DNA of 64,000 nt, from assembly GCA_964609825.1 (NCBI GenBank), contig CAZSSH010000009.1, positions 124,001-188,000 of the forward strand, written 5' to 3'. A program made the translations under genes and the position numbers. The stretch comes from CAZSSH01 sp964609825. GTDB taxonomy: Bacteria > Verrucomicrobiota > Lentisphaeria > Victivallales > Victivallaceae. The notes under the pieces were generated by a model. It made no database searches, was not told the DNA's origin, and saw only the letters and a list, made by a program, of their open reading frames with translations. Position 1 is the first letter of the stretch, and the number at the start of each line of letters is the position of its first letter. Positions 26,560-34,185 of the stretch are shown one piece after another.

Positions 26560-27873
26560 ATGGATAAAAAAGAGTACAAAGATTTGACGGTGACGCCGCG
26601 GCGATGGTTTCCGCTGTATCACTTGGACTATTACATATTGCGGGAGTTTTTGATCAAATACAGCGTGCTCTTGCTGGTTTTCATCATTCTCTTTATTTTG
26701 AGCGATGTCTATCGTGACGTCGGCGATTTTTTGGAGGCTAAGGTGAGTTTCCACCAGACGGTGGCGTATTTGCTTTATAAGCTTCCCGGCAATATCCGGT
26801 TTATTCTGCCGATTTCGATGCTCCTGGGCTGTATGTGGACGATGGCGACTTTTGGCAAAAATATGGAGGTTACCGCCATGCGCGCCTCCGGCGTGTCGCT
26901 GTTTCGCTGCAGCGGTTCCATTTTGGCGGTGGGGCTTTTGGTCACCTTTGTCAACATTTATTTTAATGAGGCTTTGGTGCCCTACACTGAGCGGCAGGCC
27001 GAGGAATTGTTTGAAAAAGCGGTCAAAAAGCGCAATTACGTCCAAAATATTTTGGCGTTCCGCAGCTCCGACCAAAAACGGCAGTGGCTGTTTGAAGCCT
27101 TTGCCAATGGCGATGCCCAAAAAAATGTGGTGCTTAAAACCTTTTGGACACCCGGCATGGTCGACCAGATGGTGTTCTCGCGCAAAGGTGAGGATTACCA
27201 AAAGATGGTGCGTGACATTTTTGGCCGCAGTGCGCTCAAATTGTTGGCTCTTCCCGAGGCGGCTGAACGCGAATACATTACCAAAGAGCTGTTGGACCGC
27301 AAAGTCGATTTGGTCGCCGCGCAGGCAAGTTATGACAGCAATCAAAAGTTGTGGACCTTTGAAGATGTTTCGCTCGTTTCTTATGATAAAAATGATGACA
27401 CCGCGTTTGCCGCCAGCAGCGGGATTTCGACATTTCACGATAAGATTGCCGTCAAAAAGCTGACCTTCGGCGAAAACGAGATTCCGGAGACGCCGTCGGA
27501 TATCATCAATATCATTAAGGAAAAAGACGATCTTCCGACCTGGGTGATTTTTGACTTGGTGCGCCGGACGCCCAATATGGCCGAGCGGGTGCACTCGATT
27601 TATATGACGGTGTTTTATTACCGGCTGGCTTTTCCGTGGGCGTGTTTTTTGGCGGTCTTTTTGGGAATTCCGCTGGCAACCAAAAATGAGCGTACCGGGA
27701 GCTTGATGGCGATCATCACCGCGGTGGTGATCATTGTTGTCTATATTGTGCTTGCCCAGGTGTTTCTGGTGCTCGGCAAGTCGGGGGTGCTGAATCCCGC
27801 GTTTGCCGGCCTTGCGCCGACGGTGGGTTTTATTATTTGTGGGGCCTATAAAATACTCTATGACCGCAATTAG
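26560..27873 (+). CDS. LptF/LptG family lipopolysaccharide-export permease
   Basis: This is a 437-aa YjgP/YjgQ-type permease. Membrane segments are near residues 28-48 (SVLLLVFIILFIL), 65-90, 105-125, and three near the C-terminus (about 342-437, FYYRLAFPWACFLAVFLGIP and later), with a periplasmic beta-jellyroll domain between them. LptFG, with the ATPase LptB, lifts LPS from the inner membrane. Only one such gene is in the window, so LptF versus LptG is not decided. It supports an outer-membrane lifestyle. It starts an apparent run to the VOC, hisB, MFS and hrpA genes. Confidence 0.9.
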   Translation: MDKKEYKDLTVTPRRWFPLYHLDYYILREFLIKYSVLLLVFIILFILSDVYRDVGDFLEAKVSFHQTVAYLLYKLPGNIRFILPISMLLGCMWTMATFGKNMEVTAMRASGVSLFRCSGSILAVGLLVTFVNIYFNEALVPYTERQAEELFEKAVKKRNYVQNILAFRSSDQKRQWLFEAFANGDAQKNVVLKTFWTPGMVDQMVFSRKGEDYQKMVRDIFGRSALKLLALPEAAEREYITKELLDRKVDLVAAQASYDSNQKLWTFEDVSLVSYDKNDDTAFAASSGISTFHDKIAVKKLTFGENEIPETPSDIINIIKEKDDLPTWVIFDLVRRTPNMAERVHSIYMTVFYYRLAFPWACFLAVFLGIPLATKNERTGSLMAIITAVVIIVVYIVLAQVFLVLGKSGVLNPAFAGLAPTVGFIICGAYKILYDRN

Positions 27874-27894
27874 CATTGAGGGGGTGAGTGGCGT

Positions 27895-28272
27895 ATGTAT
27901 TTGGGAAAATTCGGGATTGTGATCAGGGTCAATGATTTGGACAGCTGCCGGGTGTTTTACCGCGAGCTGTTGCAATTGGGCGAACCTTTTGTCGACAGCA
28001 GCTTTTTGGTCGCATTTCACATCTCCAACGATGTCACTCTCACTTTGGAGAAGTCTCAGGCCAAATACTTGGAGCACGCTTCCGGCGCGGTCAGCATTTT
28101 GTTTGAAGTTGACAGCATGCAGGAGATCGTCAATCGGCTGGAGAGCGCCGGTTACGAGCCGACATTTGTTGAAATTCCGCGCTATACCGGCCAATTTTTG
28201 CGCGGGATGGACCCCGAGGGTAATGTGTTTTACATCAGACAGTCATCAGCGAGAGCGGAGGAAACATTATGA
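27895..28272 (+). CDS. VOC-superfamily (glyoxalase-like) protein
   Basis: This is a 125-aa protein with one VOC unit made of two beta-alpha-beta-beta-beta modules: LGKFGIVIRVNDLDSCRVFY at the start, and SILFEVDSMQEIVNRLESAG in the middle, ending FLRGMDPEGNVFYIRQS. The family includes glyoxalase I, dioxygenases and antibiotic-binding proteins. No specific substrate can be assigned. A GGGGGTGA ribosome site precedes the ATG. Its stop overlaps the hisB ATG by 4 bases. Confidence 0.88.
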   Translation: MYLGKFGIVIRVNDLDSCRVFYRELLQLGEPFVDSSFLVAFHISNDVTLTLEKSQAKYLEHASGAVSILFEVDSMQEIVNRLESAGYEPTFVEIPRYTGQFLRGMDPEGNVFYIRQSSARAEETL

Positions 28273-28853
28273 GACAGGGCGAAGTTAAGCGGGTGACCCG
28301 CGAAACGGATATTTTTGTGTCCATCAATTTGGACGGGAGCGGCAAGAGCAAAGTTGACAGCGGCATCCCGTTTGTCGACCATATGCTCGAATTGTTTGCC
28401 AAACACGGTTTTTTTGACCTTGAGGTCAAGGCCAAGGGTGACACCCAGGTCGATTATCATCACACCATGGAGGATTTGGGGTTGGTTTTGGGCGAAGCTT
28501 TGCAGCAGGCTTTGGGTGACAAAAAGCAGATCAACCGTTACGGTCACACCATTTTGCCGATGGATGAGGCGCTGATTTTGGTCGCGCTGGATTTGTCCGG
28601 GCGGCCCTATCTCGTCTTTGACGTCGCCTCTCCGGCGCCGATGATCAAAGACTTGGACGTGCGGCTCTTTCACGAGTTCTTTCAGGCCTTGGCCGTCAAG
28701 TCGCAGATGAATTTGCACATCAAGATGCTGGCAGGGGCCGAAGTCCACCATGTTTACGAGGGGATTTTTAAGGGCTTCGCCAAAGCATTGCATCAGGCGG
28801 TGTCGATCAACCCGGCGATTACCGGCGTATTGTCCACCAAGGGGAGCTTGTAG
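28269..28853 (+). CDS. hisB: Imidazoleglycerol-phosphate dehydratase
   Basis: This is a 194-aa HisB (monofunctional) for histidine biosynthesis. Typical metal-binding motifs are present: DSGIPFVDHMLELFAKHG (~34-51) and DYHHTMEDLGLVLGEALQ (~63-80), plus FHEFFQALAVKSQMNLHIKM and AEVHHVYEGIFKGFAKAL in the second half. It dehydrates imidazole glycerol phosphate to imidazole acetol phosphate. No other his gene is nearby, so the pathway genes are scattered. It overlaps the VOC gene by 4 bases. Confidence 0.97.
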   Translation: MRQGEVKRVTRETDIFVSINLDGSGKSKVDSGIPFVDHMLELFAKHGFFDLEVKAKGDTQVDYHHTMEDLGLVLGEALQQALGDKKQINRYGHTILPMDEALILVALDLSGRPYLVFDVASPAPMIKDLDVRLFHEFFQALAVKSQMNLHIKMLAGAEVHHVYEGIFKGFAKALHQAVSINPAITGVLSTKGSL

Positions 28854-28856
28854 TCG

Positions 28857-30080
28857 ATGGCGTCAATGGTTTTCGGCCGCTATGATTATGCCAACTTTTT
28901 GACCTTTATTTGTTATGCGGCGTGCTCGGTATCGATCCCGATCATCCTCTTGCCATTGGCGCAAAGTCTCAATTTTCCGCTGGATATGGCCGGCGGCAAG
29001 TCGGCGGGCGGCGCTTTGCATTTGGGCCGCAGCATCCCGATGATCGGCTCGATGATCCTCTGCGGCTTCGCCGCCGGGCGTTGGGGCAAGGTAAAAACGC
29101 TCGGGTACTCCTTGTTTTTTATGGCCGGCGGCATCATGCTCGCCGCCGGGACTCCCAATTATGCGGTATTGTTTCTCGCCTTGGCTGTGGCCGGTGTCGG
29201 CGAAGGGGTTTGTGAAGGGCTGGCGACGCCGGTGATTCAAGATTTGCACCCGGAGGAGCCGGGGCGCTACATCAATTTTTCCCACGGGTTTTGGTCGGTC
29301 GGCGTGTTAACGACCATGATTCTGGTCGGGTATTTGCTCTTGCAAGGGGTCAACTGGCGCTGGATTTTGCTCGCCATCGGTTGTTTGTCGGTGATTCCGG
29401 CCGTGCTGTTTATCTGGCCCGCCGGGAAACATACCGCGCACCCGGATGACGGCAACAAGCTTAATTACAAGCAGGTTCTCGGTCATGCCGGGGAAATCAT
29501 GGCCGTGCCGCGCTTTTGGCTCTTTTTTGTTGCCATGTTTTTGGCGGGCGGCGGCGAATTTTGCCTCACCTTTTGGCTGCCAAGTTTAATCCAGCTCGAT
29601 TATGCGGGGTCGCCGCTGGCCGGCGGCTTCGGCACCGGCTGCTTTGCTGTCGGGATGATCGTTGCCCGCTTGGGGTGGGGGTATTTGCTGCATCAGCGGT
29701 ATTTAAAGCATCTCGTCGTTTATTCGGCCCTGACCGGGGCGGTACTGAATTTGCTGGTGCCGGTATTGAGCTCGGTGTGGCTTTTGTTTGCCGTTTGCTT
29801 TTTGCTCGGGGTGGCCACCGGCCCGTTTTGGCCGAGTGTGCAATCGTATTGTGTTGACCGGGTCAGAGGGGACAGCACGATGATGTTGATTTTGCTCTCT
29901 TGTGCCGGGGTACCCGGCTGCGGGTTCTTTTCGTGGTTTATGGGGTATGTCGGCGACCAGTGGGATTTGCGTCAGGCGTTTTATTTGGTGTCGATCTGTT
30001 ATTTGGGCTTGGCATTGCTGATTCTCTGGGATTGGCTGGCGCCCGGCCGGGAGGAAAAAAGTGGCGGAGCTCAGCATTAA
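28857..30080 (+). CDS. Major facilitator superfamily transporter
   Basis: This is a 407-aa MFS permease with about 12 membrane helices. The first half includes FLTFICYAACSVSIPIILLP and GKVKTLGYSLFFMAGGIMLA; the loop after helix 2 has RWGKVKTLGYS, a divergent form of the MFS motif. The substrate is not evident. The layout recalls sugar transporters of the FucP type, but no motif confirms it. It starts 3 bases after hisB and overlaps hrpA by 20 bases at its end. Confidence 0.88.
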   Translation: MASMVFGRYDYANFLTFICYAACSVSIPIILLPLAQSLNFPLDMAGGKSAGGALHLGRSIPMIGSMILCGFAAGRWGKVKTLGYSLFFMAGGIMLAAGTPNYAVLFLALAVAGVGEGVCEGLATPVIQDLHPEEPGRYINFSHGFWSVGVLTTMILVGYLLLQGVNWRWILLAIGCLSVIPAVLFIWPAGKHTAHPDDGNKLNYKQVLGHAGEIMAVPRFWLFFVAMFLAGGGEFCLTFWLPSLIQLDYAGSPLAGGFGTGCFAVGMIVARLGWGYLLHQRYLKHLVVYSALTGAVLNLLVPVLSSVWLLFAVCFLLGVATGPFWPSVQSYCVDRVRGDSTMMLILLSCAGVPGCGFFSWFMGYVGDQWDLRQAFYLVSICYLGLALLILWDWLAPGREEKSGGAQH

Positions 30081-33000
30081 GTACCCGGAGCACTTGCCGA
30101 TCACCGCGCGCGTCGCCGAGATCAAAGCGGCTTGGCAGCGCCATCAACTTATCATCATTGGCGGCGATACCGGGAGCGGCAAAACCACCCAGCTGCCCAA
30201 AATTGCCATGGAGCTTGATTTCGGCGAAAAGGGGCGCATCGGCTGTACCCAGCCGCGCCGCTTGGCCGCCTCGGCGATGTCGATCCGCGTCGCGGAGGAA
30301 CTCGGCTGCCGTCTCGGTGATGAGGTCGGCTTTAAGGTGCGGTTTTACGAAAAAATGTCGCCGCGGACCAAGCTCAAATTTATGACCGACGGGATTTTGC
30401 TCGCTGAAACCGCTCACGACCGTTTGCTCAAACAATACTCCTGTCTGATCATCGACGAGGCGCACGAGCGCTCACTCAACATCGACTTTATCTTGGGTTA
30501 TCTCAAAAATTTGCTCTCCAAGCGGCCCGACCTCAAGGTGGCGATTTCGTCGGCGACCTTGGATGTGGCGGCCTTTGCCAAATTTTTCAACGACGCGCCG
30601 GTCATCGAGATCGAGGGGCGGACGTTTCCGATTGAGGATTATTACATGGAGCCTCTGGACACCGACGAGGAGCTCTCCGAGCACGTCGCGCGGGGCATCG
30701 AGTTCGCCTCCGAGCTGGATTCGCGGGGCGATATTTTGGTCTTTTTGCCGGGCGAACGTGAAATCCGCGATGCCAATGACATGCTCTCGGGGCGCAAGTA
30801 CCCATATACCGAAATCCTGCCGTTGTTTGGCCGCCTGAGCGCCGAGGATCAGCAAAAGATTTTTCACCCCGGGCGTTTGCGCCGGATTATTTTAGCGACC
30901 AACGTCGCCGAAACGAGTATCACCATCAGCCGCATCCGCTTTGTGGTGGACTCGGGGCTGGCACGGGTCAAGCGCTTCAACCCCCATACTTCGATTGAGG
31001 AGCTGCAAATCGAGTCGATCAGCGCTGCCAGCATGCGGCAGCGGCGCGGCCGCTGCGGGCGCGTGGCCGACGGGGTGTGCATCCATCTTTACTCGGCCGA
31101 CGACGCGTCGCGTGCGCAACCTTACACCGACCCGGAGATCCGCCGCTCGGCTTTGGCAGATGTGATCTTGCAGATGGCAGCGTTGAATTTGCCGCGCATT
31201 GACCGTTTCCCGTTTCTCGACCCGCCGCCAGCTTCGGCCATCCGTGAAGGGGTGCGGACGTTGGAGGATCTGCGCGCGATTGACGGCGCGGGGCGTTTGA
31301 CGCGGGAGGGATGGCAGCTTGTTGGTCTCCCCTTGGACCCGCATTTGGCCAAAATGATCCGTGCCGGGGAGCGGGCCAATTTGCTCCCCGAGATGCTGGT
31401 AACGGCGGCCTTTCTCTCGATTCAGGACCCGCGCGAGCGGCCGGCGGAGAAACAGCAGCAGGCGGATGAAGCCCACCGGCGGTTCCGCGACCCCAAATCG
31501 GACTTTCTGGCGATGGCTAATTTGTGGAATGCCTTCCACCAAGAGGGCGGCAGCAACCGGTTGTTTCGGCAGTTTTGCCGCAAAAATTTCCTAAACTTTA
31601 ACCGGATGCTGGAGTGGCGCAACTTGGTCGACGAGTTGCGCGAGGCGGTGGATGAAAAATTGCCGGCAGTGGGACTGTTGGAAAATATCCCCTATGATTT
31701 GTTTCACCAGTCGATTTTAACGGGCGTCCCGCGCAACATTGCCAAATATGACGGCGAGGAGCAAATATTTATCGGCACCGGGCATAAAAAATACCACATT
31801 TTTCCGGGGTCCGGGTTGTTTAAAGCCAAACCGGTGCCGGAGTGGCTGATGAGCTTTGCCCTGGTCGAAACCACCCGGGTTTTTGCGCGGCAAAACGCGG
31901 TCATCAAGCCCGAGTATCTGGAGCGTTCGGCTCCGCATCTTTGCAGCAAAGTTTACGATCAGGCGTATTTCAACGCCGACTCGGGGTTTGTCTATGCCCG
32001 CGAGCGGCTGATTTTTGGCGGGCTTTTGATTCATCAGGGGCGCAAGGTGCATTATGCCAATTGCAATCCGGCGGAAGCGCGTGAAATCTTTATCCGCGAG
32101 GGGTTGGCCGAGGGGCTTGTCAACCTCCCGGGAAGTTGGGTCGATCGCCACAATCAAGTGTTGCACGATTTGGCCAATCTGGAGCAAAAAGTGCGGCGGC
32201 CGGGGACTGTCCTTGACCGCGAGGCGGTGGTGGAACATTACCTTACCTTGCTCCCTGAGGAGATCAACTCCACCGAGTCGCTCAAAAAAAATTGGGCCAA
32301 AGACAAGCAGGATTACTCGATCGCTTTTGACGATGCGATGCAGCAGCAATACGGGATTTTAAAGATTGACGATTACCCCGATCAACTTGAATTCGCCGGG
32401 CATCAATTCCCGTTGGAGTACCGCTTCAACCCCGGCGAAGAGGATGACGGGATTACTCTGGTTGCCCCGTCGGCGCTCTTGAATTTATTGCCGGGCTGGG
32501 CACTTGATTACCTCGTCCCCGGTTTTTTACGCGACCGGGTCGAGCTTTTGATCAAAGCCTTGCCCAAACATTTGCGGCAGGCGGCAAGCCCGGTGGTGCG
32601 CACAGTTGACGAATTTTTAGCGAGCGGTTTTTTTGCCGAGCAGCCGTTGACAGATGCTTTGGCCGATTATTTGAGCGAAAATACCGGTGAAAAGGTCCGT
32701 TCGGAGGATTTTGCCAATGTTTCACTCCCTGAGTTTCTGGTGATGAAACTGGCCGAAATTACCGCCGACGGCCGCCGGATCATTCACCGCCAGGTCCCCG
32801 GCGCCGAAGTCATCGGCTCCAAGCTGAGCCGCAGCGTGGCAGGGGTCAAAAAGCATACCGTAACCGCGCTCGACCGCTGGCCCAACCCGGGGACGATGGC
32901 CGAAACCGTCGAGTTGGCGGGCGGCAAAATCGGCTATGTGGCGCTCTCGGTCCAAGGGGATTTGGTCGGTCAGGCCGTGTTCCTCCGCGAGGAGGAGGCT

Positions 33001-33684
33001 TGTTATGAGCATCGGCGCGGGATCGTCAAACTTTTCCGCCTCGCTCAAGCTAATCAGCTCAAATTTCTCAAGCGGACGGTACGTTTGCCCAACGAAACCA
33101 TGCTCTCGATGTTTTTTGACTACCGCGATTATGAGGATGACCTCCTTGACCGCGCGATCATCGACACGTTGGACATCGACCCGATGCAGATTCGCGACCA
33201 ACTCATGTACGAAATCGCCGAGGAGCAGATCAAGCAGGATATCGGCGATACCTTAAATACTTACTTATGCGAGCTTAAGAAGTTTTATCAAACCTTTCAG
33301 GAAATCAAAGACTTATTTCCCAAAATCGCCAAAAGTTCGCGCGTGAGCACCGACGATGTCAAAGAAGAGCTCGACTTTTTGTTTGCGCCCGGTTTTTTGC
33401 GGCGCGACTGCGTCTTTACCGATTACGCACGGTATCTGCGCGGGATCAAGCTCCGGGCTGGGCGGATTTACACCGCTCCCGGCAAGGATGAGGACAAGCT
33501 TGATACCATCGCCAAATACATTGAGCACTTCCGGTTGTTGGCCGCCGCCGATGGCAAACAGTTGGAGCGCAACTTTGCTGACTACCGGTATTTTATCACC
33601 CTGGCCGAGGCGCGTCTGGCCGTCTTTGCCCCCGAAGTGGCGCTCAAAATCAAAAATCCGGTCAAAGTCCTTGAGACGCTCTAA
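30061..33684 (+). CDS. hrpA: ATP-dependent RNA helicase HrpA
   Basis: This is a 1207-aa DEAH-box helicase. Motif I is GGDTGSGKTTQL (residues ~33-44), motif II is IIDEAHERS (~136-144), motif III is SSATL (~162), and the second RecA domain has TNVAETSITI and QRRGRCGRVADG. A winged-helix/ratchet part and the long HrpA-specific C-terminal region follow (DUF3418-like, LRQAASPVVRTVDEFLASGF). The GTG start at 30061 has a GGGAGG site 8 bases before it. Length is slightly under the 1300-aa E. coli HrpA. In other bacteria HrpA clears stalled ribosomes; a role here is inferred from family. Confidence 0.95.
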   Translation: MAELSIKYPEHLPITARVAEIKAAWQRHQLIIIGGDTGSGKTTQLPKIAMELDFGEKGRIGCTQPRRLAASAMSIRVAEELGCRLGDEVGFKVRFYEKMSPRTKLKFMTDGILLAETAHDRLLKQYSCLIIDEAHERSLNIDFILGYLKNLLSKRPDLKVAISSATLDVAAFAKFFNDAPVIEIEGRTFPIEDYYMEPLDTDEELSEHVARGIEFASELDSRGDILVFLPGEREIRDANDMLSGRKYPYTEILPLFGRLSAEDQQKIFHPGRLRRIILATNVAETSITISRIRFVVDSGLARVKRFNPHTSIEELQIESISAASMRQRRGRCGRVADGVCIHLYSADDASRAQPYTDPEIRRSALADVILQMAALNLPRIDRFPFLDPPPASAIREGVRTLEDLRAIDGAGRLTREGWQLVGLPLDPHLAKMIRAGERANLLPEMLVTAAFLSIQDPRERPAEKQQQADEAHRRFRDPKSDFLAMANLWNAFHQEGGSNRLFRQFCRKNFLNFNRMLEWRNLVDELREAVDEKLPAVGLLENIPYDLFHQSILTGVPRNIAKYDGEEQIFIGTGHKKYHIFPGSGLFKAKPVPEWLMSFALVETTRVFARQNAVIKPEYLERSAPHLCSKVYDQAYFNADSGFVYARERLIFGGLLIHQGRKVHYANCNPAEAREIFIREGLAEGLVNLPGSWVDRHNQVLHDLANLEQKVRRPGTVLDREAVVEHYLTLLPEEINSTESLKKNWAKDKQDYSIAFDDAMQQQYGILKIDDYPDQLEFAGHQFPLEYRFNPGEEDDGITLVAPSALLNLLPGWALDYLVPGFLRDRVELLIKALPKHLRQAASPVVRTVDEFLASGFFAEQPLTDALADYLSENTGEKVRSEDFANVSLPEFLVMKLAEITADGRRIIHRQVPGAEVIGSKLSRSVAGVKKHTVTALDRWPNPGTMAETVELAGGKIGYVALSVQGDLVGQAVFLREEEACYEHRRGIVKLFRLAQANQLKFLKRTVRLPNETMLSMFFDYRDYEDDLLDRAIIDTLDIDPMQIRDQLMYEIAEEQIKQDIGDTLNTYLCELKKFYQTFQEIKDLFPKIAKSSRVSTDDVKEELDFLFAPGFLRRDCVFTDYARYLRGIKLRAGRIYTAPGKDEDKLDTIAKYIEHFRLLAAADGKQLERNFADYRYFITLAEARLAVFAPEVALKIKNPVKVLETL

Positions 33685-33701
33685 CTCCTACTTTTTGAAA
33701 T

Positions 33702-33734
33702 AAAAAAAACGCCGTTTCCCCTCGGGAAACAGCG
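33702..33734 (-). terminator. Intrinsic terminator for the 101-aa gene
   Basis: Read on the minus strand, an 11-base stem (CGCTGTTTCCC / GGGAAACGGCG) with loop GAG runs into eight T. It also lies between convergent hrpA and the small gene, and may stop hrpA transcripts weakly. Confidence 0.9.
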
Positions 33735-33759
33735 CTTTATATACCGTACTTGCCAGCGA

Positions 33760-34065
33760 TTAGTTGGCTTTGACTTCGTAGTTGCCGTCGGCTTCGGTGA
33801 CGGTGAATTTGCTGCGATAGTAGTTGCGGTAGGGGTCGAGCACCGGGGCATCGACAAAGGCGGTGCCGGTGACATAGAAACCGGTTTTATCCTGCGCGAT
33901 GACCGCTTTGCCGTTGTTGGGCAGATTGGGGAAAAACTCGGTGATGCTCTGCTCGAGCTCTTTGACGACCATGTCTTTTTTGGTCGCCATGTGAGCGTCG
34001 GTCGGGTGGTCGTACTTGCGGACTTCCTGTTGCTTTCTCGCATCCGGATTGTTTTTTGAGGCCAT
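33760..34065 (-). CDS. Small protein of unknown function (101 aa)
   Basis: This is a highly charged, soluble protein with no signal peptide or membrane span. N-terminal third: basic and polar (NNPDARKQQEVRKY). Middle: helical (MVVKELEQSITEFFP). C-terminus: strand-rich (GKAVIAQDKTGFYVTGTAFV, SKFTVTEADGNYEVKAN). No family is recognised. It has its own near-consensus promoter, an AAGGAG ribosome site and a strong terminator, so it is a single-gene unit. A 14-base palindrome lies in its leader. Confidence 0.85.
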   Translation of the reverse strand: MASKNNPDARKQQEVRKYDHPTDAHMATKKDMVVKELEQSITEFFPNLPNNGKAVIAQDKTGFYVTGTAFVDAPVLDPYRNYYRSKFTVTEADGNYEVKAN

Positions 34066-34092
34066 TTTTGTGAACTCCTTATGTTATTTTAA

Positions 34093-34106
34093 ATTTGATA
34101 TCAAAT
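34093..34106. promoter_or_regulatory. 14-base palindrome in the leader of the 101-aa gene
   Basis: ATTTGATATCAAAT is a perfect palindrome a few bases downstream of the predicted transcription start, a natural operator position. Confidence 0.4.
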
Positions 34107-34119
34107 GAAACATCCTGAT

Positions 34120-34148
34120 AATATAGCACCATATTAATGGTTTGGCAA
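34120..34148 (-). promoter_or_regulatory. Putative sigma-70 promoter for the 101-aa gene
   Basis: On the minus strand, TTGCCA, a 17-base spacer and TATATT; the start would be near 34113, about 48 bases before the ATG. Confidence 0.6.
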
Positions 34149-34185
34149 ATCAAAAACGGCCGGAGCGAGTGATTTTTTTTGCGAA

